Shown piece by piece: positions 1-13,300 of a stretch of DNA of 64,000 nt. The notes beneath the pieces were generated by a model, which saw nothing but the letters and a program-made list of their open reading frames with translations, was not told the DNA's origin and did not search any database. The stretch comes from Archegozetes longisetosus. Lineage: Eukaryota > Arthropoda > Arachnida > Sarcoptiformes > Trhypochthoniidae. Location: NCBI GenBank assembly GCA_018873245.2, contig JAEMBT020000002.1, positions 930,001-994,000 on the forward strand, in the 5' to 3' direction. Both the position numbers and the translations under genes were made by a program. The first letter of the stretch is position 1. Each line of letters begins with the position of its first letter.

Positions 1-831
1 AGACATTTCTCTCTCAACAAAATTTTGATAGCATTTTCTAAGTCCAGGTCGGGCTGCGTTTCCACAAGAGGCAGCCTTTATTATTTCCCGAGCCTTATTG
101 GATAGGCGACCACTTTTGCAAATCAGACCGATTTCATTAGTTAATGGATGAAAGATTACTTGTATTGCTTTTTGAGTGAATTCAGTCAAACAATGCTTAG
201 CGAAACCCAATACAAAACTCGCGCTTTTTATGCCTGAGTTACAAAATTGTCTCAACTCTCTCTGACTGGTCGGAAAATGGCTCGTAATTAATTTGTGTGT
301 GAATGAGTCCAATCGTTCTTCAGTTCGGTTATCGCAAACCACACGCTGTGATTTACCGAAAATGCTTCGATCAAAGAACGAGTCCTTACTTTTTGCAGTA
401 TTTCGTTGAGTATTGGTTTCTAAAACTAAAAAAATAATTCTTACAAGTTTTTCTCAAAGTTCAATTTTGATGAAATACCTAAGTAAACATTTTTCTCATC
501 TGTTCTCAAAACTACTGAAACTTCTGAAAGCTTTTAAGGAGCAAAGATTTTTATGAAGTTTCAATATAAAACATTTCGCATTAACAGATTGATAGAAATA
601 ATTTAAATGGAAAATTTATGAAAGCTTCTTGGTGATCATTACATCTTAGAAATTCTATTTCATTTTAAGCCCTAAAATGTCTTTAAATCAACTTAAAGAA
701 TCTTTCAATATTTTCAATATAAGACAATTTCTATCGATAGATTAACAGAGATAAAAAGTATTGAAAACTTTTCTCTTACCTAAAAATGATGTGTAAAACA
801 ATATACACAAACAAAATAATGCTTTACTCAT
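1..831 (-). CDS. 12-Cys secreted family protein, 5' part (runs off the left edge)
   Basis: First two exons of a minus-strand member of the cysteine-rich family. Exon 1 is complement(780..831): ATG at 831, a hydrophobic leader of 17 residues, then a GTAAGA donor leaving phase 1. Exon 2 starts at 419 after a TTTTAG acceptor and is still open at base 1, so 157 residues are visible. The family landmarks appear in order: VCDNRTEERLD, the second Cys in LRQFC, KHC, ICKSGRLSNKARE, SCGNAARPGLRKC. The segment between the leader and the first Cys is longer (about 35 residues) than in the other copies. The CC intron and the last exon lie outside the window. It is transcribed away from the rest of the array. 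Function unknown; secretion is inferred from the leader. Confidence 0.75.
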
Positions 832-3265
832 TTTGTTGAATAGATTAAAGTATTGTATCACTTTCACTATTAACTTATTTCTCGATTGAAGGGAAAAGTG
901 TTTTACATAAACACCTAATAAATTGCAAATCTTAAACTGGTCGCCAAATTTTGTAAGAGTTCTTAAATTCTGAAATAACTGCTTATTACTGGATGAGGTA
1001 ATTTACCAAAACAAGTTTGGGCTAAGAAAATTATAAATTCATTATTTCATTCAAGTTCAAGCATTTAACACAGTTTTCAAATAGGTTTATAAGAATTTCT
1101 GCAATAAGAACAACAAATCTGATAAAGTACTCAAAACTTTATATAATTTCTTATTTATCTATAGATCTGTTTATTTTCTCGTTACTACTGAAGGAGAATT
1201 TGTTTTGACAATCAGACAGACATTCAAATGTGTATTTAACCGATTATCGGGTTTTTTTAACTTTATTTAAGACACGATTACCTTCAAAAGTTTGGACTGA
1301 ACTAAACCTTTTATTTATGAGTGTCTATAATTATGAGTTAGTTTTCCTTAGAGTCATTAAGACATTACCTATTTCTAGCTAACTGGTAATTAAGCTCAAA
1401 ATTCTCTTTGTTCGAAGGGTGTTACTAATGAGGGATTTTATTTTAACTATTCTTCACAACAGTCTAATATTTGATTCAAAATTTTAAATTTTATTAACTA
1501 AATAGTCTACTGCAAAAACAGTATGCTCACTAGCAAATGCGCATGCGGTTCAACCTAATAGCAAATTTGATAAGACATAAATTTTCCTATGGTTTGATAT
1601 CACTTTTTTTGATCTTTATTTATATCGGAGTCGTCTGAGCTAATAATCGTCTAAAATGTTATTCAAAGCTTAAATTATTTGATTGTTTCAAAATTCGTTT
1701 GAACCTAAAAAATATGCTTTCTTTAAACAAAGCAATGACTGCCTTATATATATACATAACTTGAATGTGACTTATTAGTTTGAAATTAATCTAATTTGAA
1801 GACTCAAAAAATGATGTTAAATTATAATAAAATTGATGTCTTATCAAATTTACTACTAAATTGAATTGCACGCACTTTTGTTGGTGGGTCTACAAGTCAC
1901 TGTTTTTATGACGTTCACTTATCGTATTCTTATAGGAAACTTTTTATGCTCCAAGTTATAAATAAGTTCTATCAAAGAAAAAAATGAATTATTATTGATT
2001 TTTTTGGCAACAAGAATGTTTTCAATTAAAATTTTAATTGCATTACGAGTTTTATTTCTAAACAAAAAATTTTTGAGCTCTTTATGTTTAAAAATAGAAA
2101 TCCTTTAACTGTTTCAAAACAAAACCTTCGCTAAATTAGTTTCGAGTCTTTATTTTTCAATACAATCGAAGGATTTTTATCCATTAAGTATTTTTTATAC
2201 AATGAAAATTATACATTATATCAGAAACAATGATCCATCATGTTTTAAGCTAAAATTCGTGCTGATAATTACAATAAGTATATCATATTGAGAACTTATT
2301 TATAACTATGTACATGTACACTTTTATAAAACAAACTCATTTTGAAAATATAAGTGTCTTCGCCAATGAAGTTAATAATATCAGAAGAATGTTTCGATTT
2401 TTTACTTAGGAAAATTTCTGAAAAATCAACTAGTATTTCTGTTCACGAGCAGTTAGCCTTAGTTTAGAGATAGCTCTTGGTTATTAACTAAACATTTAGA
2501 TACTAATCCTTGAATTTTATCTCAAGGATACTACATAATTTTGATTAAAAGACAAAGCATGTTATAAAAAGTTTTTAAATTTTTGAACGGCTATGATAGG
2601 AATTTATTTGGTCAAATTTCTTAAACAATATTTATTCACTGACGAAGAAATACTTTAATAGAAATATGATCACATTTAGTAAAATATAGGATCGGAAAAG
2701 ATTATTTTGCCGTGATCTAGAGCAAAGCTATAATAGTTCTGCAAAATCAATGCATATTCGGATTCTACGTTAAAAAGTATATTGAAAAAGTTGTGTGATA
2801 AACTTTAACATAACGATTATATAATTACTACAGGCGTGACTGCAAAACTCTTGACATATTGCAAAATCTTATTAATTCGCTTTTCAATAATGCTCTAATT
2901 TTAGTATTTCGTCAGATAATCCCTAATAAACATTTTTATTAAGTTACCCTCATATATGATAACCATTTAGTTCTTTGTTTTTCAGAGATTCTATACTTTT
3001 ATATATGAATTTTATAATAAAGATACCTTTTCTAGTTCAATAAATTTTGTTTTATTAACTATGTCTAAAAAGAGATCAATTTTCAAGTTCATTCTTTGGC
3101 TTGTGGATCAAATACATTGAGATCAAAGTTGATAATAAACATTAATCAACTTATTTTTAATGTACTCTTAACGTGGAACCCAAATATGCAATTGGTTTTG
3201 CTGTAACTATCATAATTTTTGCTCTAGAATACGGCAAACCATTTTTCCGGCCCTTTAAATAAACA

Positions 3266-4582
3266 TATGAAACTTTACTTCAAAAATGTACGGTAGAGAA
3301 AATAAAACATAATATATATAAAGTGAAAACTAAAAAACAAAGTAACTGCACGCATAATCACATATTACTAAGTCTATCGTATGTGTCAGTTTTGCAGAAT
3401 GGCATTTTAACAAGTCAGTTTAGCAAAAAAGTGTAATATCTCTGTTTTCCTATTCTCAGTTTAGGTTTTAGAAAACCTCTATTTTTCAAAATTATTATGA
3501 AAAGCTTCAGTTCTAGAAATAATTTTCGAGTACACACTTCATGTTCTGCGTAAAAAATATTTTATTATTGATGTAATGGATTCTAAAACTATTTGAAACA
3601 ATATATTGTAAATAGGAGTTGTTAAGCCAAATTAGTAGATATATAAGATAAAAATCTTATTCAACTATTCGAAAGTGCGATTAAATAGTTTTTATAACTC
3701 TACTAATAAGTTAAATGTTATTTGTTTTCAAATTTCAAGATTGAGCTTAAATATTAGTGGAAATGAATGAGGAAAATCTAAAATTTGACCAAATGTTTTT
3801 AGTCTTGTTATTTTCTATTGACTATTAGTGCTTAAGCTTTTATCTAAATCTGACGATTAATATTAGATTTTTGATTTTACTTTGATAAGTATGAATGAGC
3901 TGACAAACCCCAAGGTTTAGGGATGAGAAAATCAGTTGTAAAATTGATTTTAACCTATTTCTGCTAAACTGACTGTATAAAATGCCATTTTGCGAAACTG
4001 AACCACTCAAGTCTATAGCAAAATCTTATCAAAACTTAGTTATTCTTAAGAAGACAATTATTTATTCAATACAATTCATACAGAGCTGAGACTTTCAACT
4101 CTTTTTAATTTAACTCATTATTAGTTTTGTTTCAATTGATCTTTTATTTAAAATTACAACTTTATTAAACATATTTTAGAGTTTCCTTAACTTTAACTTT
4201 TCATATGAAACTTTACCTGAAAAACGTATGATATAGAAAACCAAACAGTATATATGAAAAGCTAATATAAACAAAACTATTAAAGTATGAGTAAAAGTTT
4301 AATAGATATAAATTTGTAATTACAAGCAAAATATCTCAAATAAGAGACAATTTGAAACAATGCTAGCAATAAGTCAAATTAAAGAGTTGAAAATGTATCA
4401 TCTCAGCTCTGTATGAATTGTGTTGAATAAATAATTGCCTTAAGAGTGACTAAGTTTTGATAAGATATTGCTAGACTTAGTAATATGTGATCATGCGTGC
4501 AGTTACTCTACTTTTCAGTTTTCACTTTATATATATTATGTTTTATTTTCTCTGTCGTACATTTTTGAAGTAAAGTTTCATA
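3266..4582. mobile_element. Long palindromic (foldback) element interrupted by a MITE
   Basis: The outer arms are inverted copies of each other: about 3266-3377 pairs with 4474-4582, and 4009-4130 pairs with 4378-4480. The left arm is broken only by the insertion at 3378-4008. Without it the element would be about 690 bp, almost entirely self-complementary. The central loop (about 4200-4310) carries a third, more diverged copy of the arm end (TATGAAACTTTACCTGAAAA versus TATGAAACTTTACTTCAAAA). No transposase is visible, so it is non-autonomous. Confidence 0.7.
3378..4008. mobile_element. Nested MITE (631 bp) with 8-bp target duplication
   Basis: The inner element has inverted ends sharing GGCATTTTA and GTCAGTTTAGC blocks (left 3390-3430, right 3955-4000). 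It is flanked on both sides by the direct repeat AAGTCTAT (3370-3377 and 4009-4016). The uninterrupted right arm of the host palindrome has a single copy of this site near 4474, which serves as the empty site. An 8-bp duplication is typical of hAT-superfamily insertions. No coding capacity. Confidence 0.7.
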
Positions 4583-5725
4583 CAACAAATATATGATCTT
4601 GTCCTTGAAAAATATTTTTTCAGTAAGTTTATAGACTCTTTTAATAAGTTTACAGCATAAAATCTCTACATTCATCCGCAGTTATATAACGCTGTTATTG
4701 ATAAAACCTATAATTAACGTTTTAATTAAGTTTGAATATGAAGCAGTGACAGCACTAAAGCTTCATGATCTCAATTGAGGAAAAATCTACCTATTTCATT
4801 CAGTCACGAACTTTAAGATAAGGCGTAAAAATAAGAGCTTTTTTAGAGCTTTTTCTTCATAAGATTTTTAATATATAGTATGTCTTTTTATCTCCTAAAC
4901 TAAAATTTTGAGTTCAATTTTCCTTAATATTACGCATCGATCAGACGCTACTCATGAGTAAAGTTTGAAATAAATCAAACAAAACAAATTGTTCGACAAT
5001 CATAATGTTTTGTTTAAAAATACATTTAGTGTTAAAAATGGTGTTTACAATGAAAGAGAGAGTTTTTATTTATACAACATATTATTAACTAATTATTGTT
5101 TTGATCAACAAATAACTCTTGAGAGTTATAAATAACATGATTAAGAGTTTAGCTTTGTATACAAATAATGGAAATTTTCAACACAAGTATTGAATTGCTA
5201 TTTCTAAACACTAGTTCTGTTACATTCAATTTGATTATTAAAAGTTTGTTTCAAAGTATCTGATTTTGAATCGATGAGTAATTTATTTGGCATCTGATTA
5301 AAATATTTTAATATAAAACGCTTTAACTGCTTTACTGAAGTTTAAAAGGTAAAAAAACATACTGACATATGGACTTAAAGGCTTGAAACTTTTGAAATCC
5401 TTTTACTAGCATGCTAAACAAAACAAAGCTAAAGTTTCAATTGGTTTGAGCCTATGTTCAGTTATTAATCTTTCAAAAATGAATAACTTTAAACCAGTTT
5501 TAGTACAATTACTCATTCTTCACAATGTTCTAAACTTGTTTCCCTTGAAACAAATCATTTCCTTTTTATGATTGTTGAGCTTTTCAGCGCACTTATATTT
5601 GTAAAAATCAATTAAGAGAAAAAATTTGAAAGCACTCTTAAAAATTATTAGATAACATTTCCTTTTATGGAAACTTGTTGGCAAGACAATTTTAGTTAAT
5701 AAAGAATATTAACTTGACTTTTATT

Positions 5726-5752
5726 TATATAAAAATAACTTTAGAGTCAGTT
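5726..5752 (+). promoter_or_regulatory. Candidate core promoter: TATA box plus arthropod-type initiator
   Basis: TATATAAAAA at 5726-5735 is followed by TCAGTT at 5747-5752, six bases before the ATG of the family gene at 5758. TCAGT is the usual arthropod initiator core. The spacing is slightly shorter than ideal and the 5' UTR would be very short. Confidence 0.4.
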
Positions 5753-5757
5753 CAACA

Positions 5758-7000
5758 ATGTATACAATTTATGTGGTATTAATTACATTTGTCTCAGTTT
5801 TAGGTAAGTTTTCTTCAAAATAATTATTTTTAATGATCATTTATTTTAAATCCCTGTTATAAAAAAGAAAAATTTTCAACATTATGAGTGAAATTTTACA
5901 ATGAGGTTTTACTTGTAATCAATGAAAAAGATTTTTTACCGAATTTTCAGTGATTGGTATGAGTAACGCTAACAATAAAATAGACGATATATTCAAAAAT
6001 GTGCCGGACTTGAAATGCGGTAATAAAACTGACCGAAAGCTCGACCGATTATTCACTCTATTACTGCCAGTCGGAACTGAGCGGCCAATTCCTGAGAATG
6101 AGTCGCAACTAAGAGAATATTGCAATTTAGTAAAGAAGAATTTGCCGTTCATTTTGGGTTACGTCAAGAGTTGTGTCAGTGCTTTCAGCAAAACCTTGGC
6201 TAAATTCATGATATTTCCTATCAATAAGCAGTTGGAGTCTATCTGTAAAGTAGGAAAGCTTTCTAATAGAGCTCGAGAAATGATAGGAGCTGGTCAGTGC
6301 GGGAATAGAGCTCGCGATAGACTCAAGGAATGTAATGAGCGATATATTGATGCGATTGTGGCTATACCAAGAGCTCCGATCAAAGACAGGATTTTTATGA
6401 GTTGCTGGTATGAAAGTGATATTTGTTTATATTTTTGTAAGAATCTGAAGGTATTTCAAAACTTTGGTTGAAGACCCTCACCATAAAAAGTATTCTAAAA
6501 AGTATGCTCATAGATAATTATGACTGAGAAATAATTATCTTAAATAGTTGTTTTAATTTTAATACAAATATTAGTAATTAAAGTAAATTTATATTTGATG
6601 CAAAGGCTTCCTTGAATTAAGGAAAATACAGAAACATTTTTATATTTTAAAATTATTATTTAATCTGAAAGCTCGATAATTTTACACATATTTTATTAAA
6701 TTTCGTATTTGCTTATTTTGTAGTCACTCAAACTCATTGCGCCTCTGCTTCAGAGATTCTACTGAAGAGACCGAAGGCTGTACCCGACACACTATAGATT
6801 GGGCCGAGAAATGGGTTTTGAACATCTATGGAGGTGCCATTCAAGTCATATGCGGGGACTATTTTGATGCTTCTGACAAATGTGATAAACTAATTAGAGA
6901 TACACCAAAAATCGATCCGAAAACTTATGTTAGACCCAAATCATTCTTCAAGCCGATGTTAGATCTTATGGAAAGTTTTCCTGATTCAGATACCAAATAG
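5758..7000 (+). CDS. 12-Cys secreted family protein, single-domain copy
   Basis: Three exons: 5758-5803 (signal peptide, GTAAGT donor), 5951-6407 and 6724-7000, giving 259 residues. Phases are 1 and 2. The mature protein has 12 cysteines. Seven lie in exon 2 (LKCGN, REYC, KSC, SIC, GQC, KEC and the first half of the CC pair); the rest are in exon 3 (second C of the pair, RLCFR, EGCT, VICGDYF, DKCDK). The second intron starts inside the second codon of the CC pair (TGCTG|GTATGA), so unspliced reading gives a false CWY followed by a stop. The C terminus has the family motif TPKIDPKTYVRPKS. No catalytic motif or known domain is recognised; it is probably a compact disulphide-bonded extracellular protein. 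Exon joins rest on matching phases and on the paralogues. Confidence 0.78.
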
Positions 7001-10000
7001 ATTTTCTTAATCTATTTATAAATTATCTTTCGATGAATTAGCAAAAAGCTTTAGAAAAGACTGATAATTAAATTATGTCATGATAATTTATGTGCAGAAG
7101 AGTCAAAATTAAAATTGATTCAGGACTGCTACATGTTATCAAACTTTGATATTTAAATATTTTCATTGACCTACTGGAAAGTTTCTGATTAAGTTTGTAC
7201 AAAAACTTCGAGAAGACCATTCCATTTGATTTATTAGTAAACGAGATTAACTTCAAATTACTTTCCTATCCCTTTAAAAAATATTATCATTAATGCTCTC
7301 ATTATAAGTAGATAATGAATGTTCAGTGAGGTTTCAAAACAAGTATAAAGTGAACAGAAATCTTATTGAAGAGATTGTTTTAAAAAAGATTGAGTTATAG
7401 GTTTAGAGATCAAATTTGTGTTGAAACCCAAATACTTTGTTCACTTGTTTTTGTAGCTTTTCTTGATCAAAGGTTTCAAAGAAGTTGTTATCTGTTAAGT
7501 TATTAGTAAGTGATTTATCAAAATAGTCTTCTCAAAGTTAACGTATCAAATACTTTGTATCTATCAGTATAAAAAATAGTTCATATAAAATTTCAACTCT
7601 ATCCAAATCATTAACGAAGTTATAAAAGGATTTTCTGAAGTTATTTTTTCATTTGTCATAATCTACTGTTGTGCGGGTGGCAGAAAGCTGTCTTTAAAAT
7701 CTCTATGTGCGTATCTAAAAGCCACAGAAACTTTCAACTATTTCTAGATCATTGGTAAAGTGACACGATTTAGTGTTACTTTGGCCGCTAATTTAAAATA
7801 TATCTGTAAAGATAGTTCAAGAAACGTGCACCCAGGGAGTTGTTCTGACAAGAGATATCAATACAAAGCTAGTGTACATTTTCAGACGAGAAGTTATAGT
7901 ATAGACATGGTTATATCATCCATGAATATGGATTGGTTGAAGATGATACTCTAATCACTCATCTGAGGACGTACACAAGATCTGTTTTGATATCTTTTGT
8001 TGAAAAATCGATCATACAGTTAAATACTTGTACAATATCACAGTTTTAACGTTTCAAATTTTTAAGATACAGGATTCGGTTTACGAAGTTGGTTGAGAAC
8101 AGTCAATTCTTTAAGCAACTGCCTGTACAGCCGAAATCTTGTCCTTATTTCTAAGTACTTTAACTAAAAATTAATAAAAAAAATTGATTAAAAGGTGTAT
8201 CTTTATGTAACTTCACTTTGTTTAAAAGATTTTGAAAAAAATGTAGTTTTAAAAATGTACTGATGAGAGACGTCCATGAATATAAATTTTGGAAACCATT
8301 AGACCTGAAGGATATGGACCTGAATATAATTACTGTTTCCTCACACCTATAGATTTGATTCCCAGTCATCTAAATTTCATACTTTCTGAAGTTGAGTTGA
8401 ATGCTAAATTTTTCGCTAATCTGTGAAAACTAATTAAAAGGCTTTGGTGTTTCACTCATATCAATAATGAAGCAGTTGATAACTTTGTGCAACTTAAAAA
8501 ATATTCTGAAGGAGCCACTTTGAAATTTCGAAACAGTTTCAAAAACCGTGTTCCCTATATGCTAGAAAAAAGATTCCAATTTTCTAAGTTTAAAGTAAAC
8601 TAAATTTTGGAACGAAGTGTATTCAAATATCAAATATGTCTAAAATGAATATTAATGTAATAAATAAGCTTAATTTCTGGAATAAACTTGTTATAACTAT
8701 TAATTGTAGAAAAATCCCAATAGACTAAGAGATAAGCATATTGAGATATTATTGTCTTAGAAATAATAAAACTTTAAAGTTTGTCATTCATCATTAGAAA
8801 TTGTTTCTTCAAAGATTTTCTATTTTCTAATTTCTCTAGAATCAGTTATGGATAATTGAGTTTATTTAATTAAAAAATATGATGAGTTCACAATAATTTG
8901 ATGTTTTATAAAGATAAAGCCCACAACTATTTTTACTGTCTATCTATCAATTTCTTAATAAAGATTTGAAAACAATATTCCTATATAAATAAAATGGCTT
9001 TTATCGTATTGTTAGGGCCTTAAAAACAGGGTTTTCGAAACTTCGAAGTGTAATCCTTTTGAATATCAATTTATTGATGGTTTTAGTACAATTTACCCCA
9101 AATAAATAGTGAAAGTGGAGGTGCAGCCTAAGTCTATGATAGGTTCAATTGAAAATATTCACTATAAATCTAATTCTGATATATTTACTCTCTTATTACT
9201 ATTTAAGAGTTAGAACAACAGAATTTGGCTAATTCATAAAAAGCCCATCATTTAATAGATAATTTTAGAGAATTTTCGCGAAAATCTTCGATGAATTTTA
9301 CAAACTCTAGGAAGTTCATTATACTGAGCACTATTTGTAATACACATGCTCTCATATTTATTTTTTAACAGTGCGCTTTCACTATTAGAGACTTCACTAT
9401 AACTTTACTTTTTCAGTATTGGTTTCACAGGTTTAGTATGGAATCAATGATATGCGCTAAACGAAGTGTTTACTATATCTGGTGTAAATTGTACTAGTAT
9501 TAATTGCATAACTCGGTTATTAATGGGAACATCTTTGATTAATTATAGATTTTGAGGACATTTTTTCTGCAAAAGAACTAAAATGATTTTTTTAGATTAG
9601 CGAACATTTTGACTTGACGTGTTTTTGATTAATCTGATAAGTGAATTTGTTTACCAAACAATTTAATTTATTGGGTTAATAACTCAGATAAACAATTCTT
9701 GAAAACTTTGTTGAAAGCCTTTATAAAAGAGTTTTCTCAACATATACTAGTAATTAAGTAACACAACTGGTAAAAATATCAAATGATAACATTAATTACA
9801 GCGTTAAACATTTTAAAAATTTTATAACATTACTAAACTTATTATTAATAATTATAATTACAAAACGCGTTATCCTTGAAAACAGGAATTAAAACTTTCA
9901 TTCAAAGCTATAGTAAGTTTATACTTGAATTTTTTATCTAATAAAATTTATTGATTTATAATCAACATAATGTTTTTGACCTCTTTTAATGGTCCTAATT

Positions 10001-10391
10001 TAAAGTTGATTTTCGAATATTAATTTTCAAGATCTTTGTTTTTAAAACTATAGGTCTTGCATAAGGGTTAAGCTTAAAATTAATTTTTTCTTCCAAGATA
10101 TAAAGTGATGCTCATTCGTGTCTCGATTACATAAATGGATTCATCAATGATTTTCAAGCCTTTTTTAGAACATCAATTAGCTGTCTTTCGACTAACTCTT
10201 TGATTTAACATGTTTTCCTTGAAGTCCTAGATAAATCCTTAAGTTTTCACACTTTTGTTCAGTATCCAGGCTAAATGTGGAGGTATAAAAGTATTTTTAT
10301 TTAATCTAAAAGCTCACAAACAGCTAATGATTATAGCTTATTTCTGAGAAACGAAGAATTCTTCTGAGTGAAAATCTTATCAAAATTCAAA
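7001..10391. other. Intergenic, 3.4 kb, with a probable gene relic
   Basis: No intact gene. A weak family-like reading frame occurs at about 7690-7954 (separate entry). The rest is AT-rich and featureless to me. A TATAAAA box at 10284-10290 lies about 100 bases before the next family gene. Confidence 0.5.
7690..7954 (+). pseudogene. Possible relic of a 12-Cys family exon 2
   Basis: An open stretch reads LKYICKDSS, then a Gly-Ser-Cys followed by DKRYQY, then a YSIDMVISS segment. These fall in the order and approximate spacing of the family's exon-2 landmarks (LRTICKSGR, TCGNKARDK, IDAMVGIA). Upstream, SLCAYLKATE could correspond to LREYC. A stop codon (TAG in the CTAGATC at about 7745) interrupts the join, and the flanking exons are absent. 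The similarity is weak and the call is an inference. Confidence 0.35.
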
Positions 10392-13300
10392 ATGAGGTTC
10401 ATTACGATAGCAATTGTTTGCATATTAGGTGAGAAAATATTCATCACTTTATAATTCATATTCATTTTAAATTAATTTGACAGCTATCCTCTATTATAAT
10501 TGAACTATACTATTCATTTAAATATTTCGATTTTTTCCATCATTTTAATCGAAATTTTTAAGGTTTTTATTCTGTTTTAGACTTTTCTAATCGTATCGCG
10601 TGCAAAACTACTTTTCTTGTCAAAATAAATTATAAGAGATTTTCTATAAAACTTTTTAAATTCTCTTATATTTCTCTACAAATGATAATGATCAGGATCT
10701 TTATGAAACTTTTTTCTGACAATTTCTAGTAATAGGAATCGATGGCGCGAAAAATAAAAACTCGAAAGCCACTTTAAACTCAAAATGCGATAAAAAGGCT
10801 CGCATCAGAATTGACCAGTCGGTTGCGACTGTAATTCCAATCCTAAACGGTGCAAAAGCTCCCCAGAATGAGAAACAACTGCGAGAATACTGCGCTTCAG
10901 TTTCACATAGTACGAACTTAACTTTAGGATATGTGAAGAGTTGTTTGGGAAATTTCGGGCCAACAATCGCTAAATTCATGACAACTTCATTTAATGAGTT
11001 TGATAGCATTTGTAAAACCGAACAGTTAAATGATAAAGCACGTGACTTGATAAAAGCGGGCGAGTGCATCAATAAAGCTAGTGATGGATTTAAAAAATGT
11101 GGCGAAGATATAATCGACGCTCTGATGGCTATACAGTTAGCCTCTGATAAGGATAGGATTCTTATGGGATGTTGGTATGATCATGTCATACAGGGTGCAA
11201 ATTAAATACCTGATGGATTTATTTTTGAAATCACTTAGTAAGTTTTAAAATTTTTTTCATGAAATTTGTTATTCAAAAAAGGAATAGTAGGAAATTATGT
11301 GAGGATATGCTCGATATGCTGATCATTACGCTGAAGAATATTTTTGAGTCGTAGTTGAAAAATGCATTAATTTCATCTTTACTTATTTATTTATTTTTGT
11401 GTTTTGGTTATCTGAGGATCCTGAGCCAAAATTTTGTCCTTCAGATATTTCTATATAAAATAATCCAGATGGTTAAGGACTATTTGAAGGATAAAGTTTT
11501 TTCTCAAGATCTTCAGACAAGTAAAGCATTCGAAGCACTCGAAAAACCAATCGAAGATGAAATTAATGCAATTTCAAATGATGTGCTCAATGATGTGATC
11601 AACAATTTTCAATTACGACTCAAAAATATCCTTCTGCGTAACGACCAGCATATCGAGCATATTCTCGCATTATTTCTTGTTGTTCCTTTATTTGAATAAT
11701 AAATTTCATGAAAAAATCTTTAAAACTTATTAAATGATTTCAAAAATAAGTCCATCAGGTATTTAAAAAACCTACTGCGTGAAACCTGAAACTGAAATAA
11801 GGCTTTATTTGGTTTCTACTTTCATTATCACTGATAAATTTTACTCAAATGAATTTTAAACTTTTCTATTTTAGCTGATTTTTCCTCCTATATTGCTGAA
11901 AATTAGGTTAATGTTAAGCTATTGAATGAGTACCTGCCATCTCTTACTTGAAATTTCAAAAATACTTGCACATATTATGCAATAATCAGAGTATAAGGAG
12001 CAGAGCCTTATTTATGATGTATTACAGAGATTTTCTATTAGTTAACTGATTTGTTCAGAACTTTAAACTATGGGTAGCCTTAAGCTTGCGAGTGCTCAAA
12101 ATTTTAACTGATTCTAGTAAAGTTTAAACTTCAGCGCAAATTATTTCAAGAATATGGAAACCTATCTGCCAAAGTGTATTCTTTGTATCCAACTTTAGAA
12201 TAAGTTTTCAGAAATAATTAAGATTGAATTACATTTTAAGCATTTTGTGCTGAAGTTTAAACTGAAATTACTGAAAACAGTCAATGTTTTGTTCAAATCA
12301 GTTAAAGTTTTGAACACTCGCAGGCTTAATGCTACCCATAGTTTAAGGTTCTGAACAAACCAGTTAATCAATAGAAATACTCTATATTATAACTATTTAC
12401 ACCATAATTAATCTAAATTTTTTTCAGCCATGCGAACGCGTTCCATCAATGCATCAAAAGAGAGACTTCTAAAGCGAAAAACTGTGATAAGGAATCAATA
12501 GACATTATCGAAAAATACGGTTCCAATATTATGGGAACATCGCTTTCGAGTTTTTGCGGCGAATATTTCACTAAGACAGAAAAATGCACTAAATTAATAG
12601 CTAAAACTCCAAAAATAGATCCAAAGACGTATATCAGACCAAAATCTATCTTCTTGCCCTTGGTATCATTATTTGAAAGTTTCCAAAACGTGGAATGCGA
12701 CAAAAAGACCGAGAGAAGAATGGATAAAATATTTGCGGATATGGTGACTGTTGGCAGTAATAAATCATTGCCTGAAAACGAGGCTCAATTAAGAGAATAT
12801 TGCAGTCAAGTAACACAGAATTCAGGTTTTGTTTTTGGTTATATCGATAATTGTATCAGTGATTTCGGTCAATTTATGGCCAAAGTTGTGATCTTTCCTC
12901 TTCAAAAACAGTTTGAATCTATTTGCAAGCCTGGAAAGTTATCTAATAAAGCGCGTGAAGTTCTAAGAGGAGGCACTTGTGGCAATAAAGCCAGAGATAA
13001 GCTTAAGATTTGTATTGATAGACAAATAGACGCCATGGTTGGAATAGCAGTGGCTCCTGTTAGAGATCGCATTTTTATGGCTTGTTGGTATGAATTTAAA
13101 AATATGAAAATTTTGATACAGTAACGATCTGCTACACTTTGTTTAAACTATTGAGCAGATAAGTAGATCAAATTGCCCAATTTGACCATTAGGTTAGACT
13201 TTATAATTATTTAGCAGTTCAAACTTAGTGGTTGGAAATGCTAATTTCACTTTCTTACCAAACTTGCATATTATTTTCTAGTAGTTTTCCTTAAGCATCT

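Larger units (their letters stand above)
832..5757. other. Intergenic, 4.9 kb, with a nested palindromic element
   Basis: AT-rich sequence between divergently transcribed family members. I see no coding exon. The only clear structure is the palindromic element with an inserted MITE at 3266-4582 (listed separately). Confidence 0.6.

Noticed and set aside
11355..11699. 114-codon ORF as a host gene
   Set aside because: It lies within the palindromic intron element, and its tail (HIEHIL) looks like a transposase end repeated in the opposite arm.
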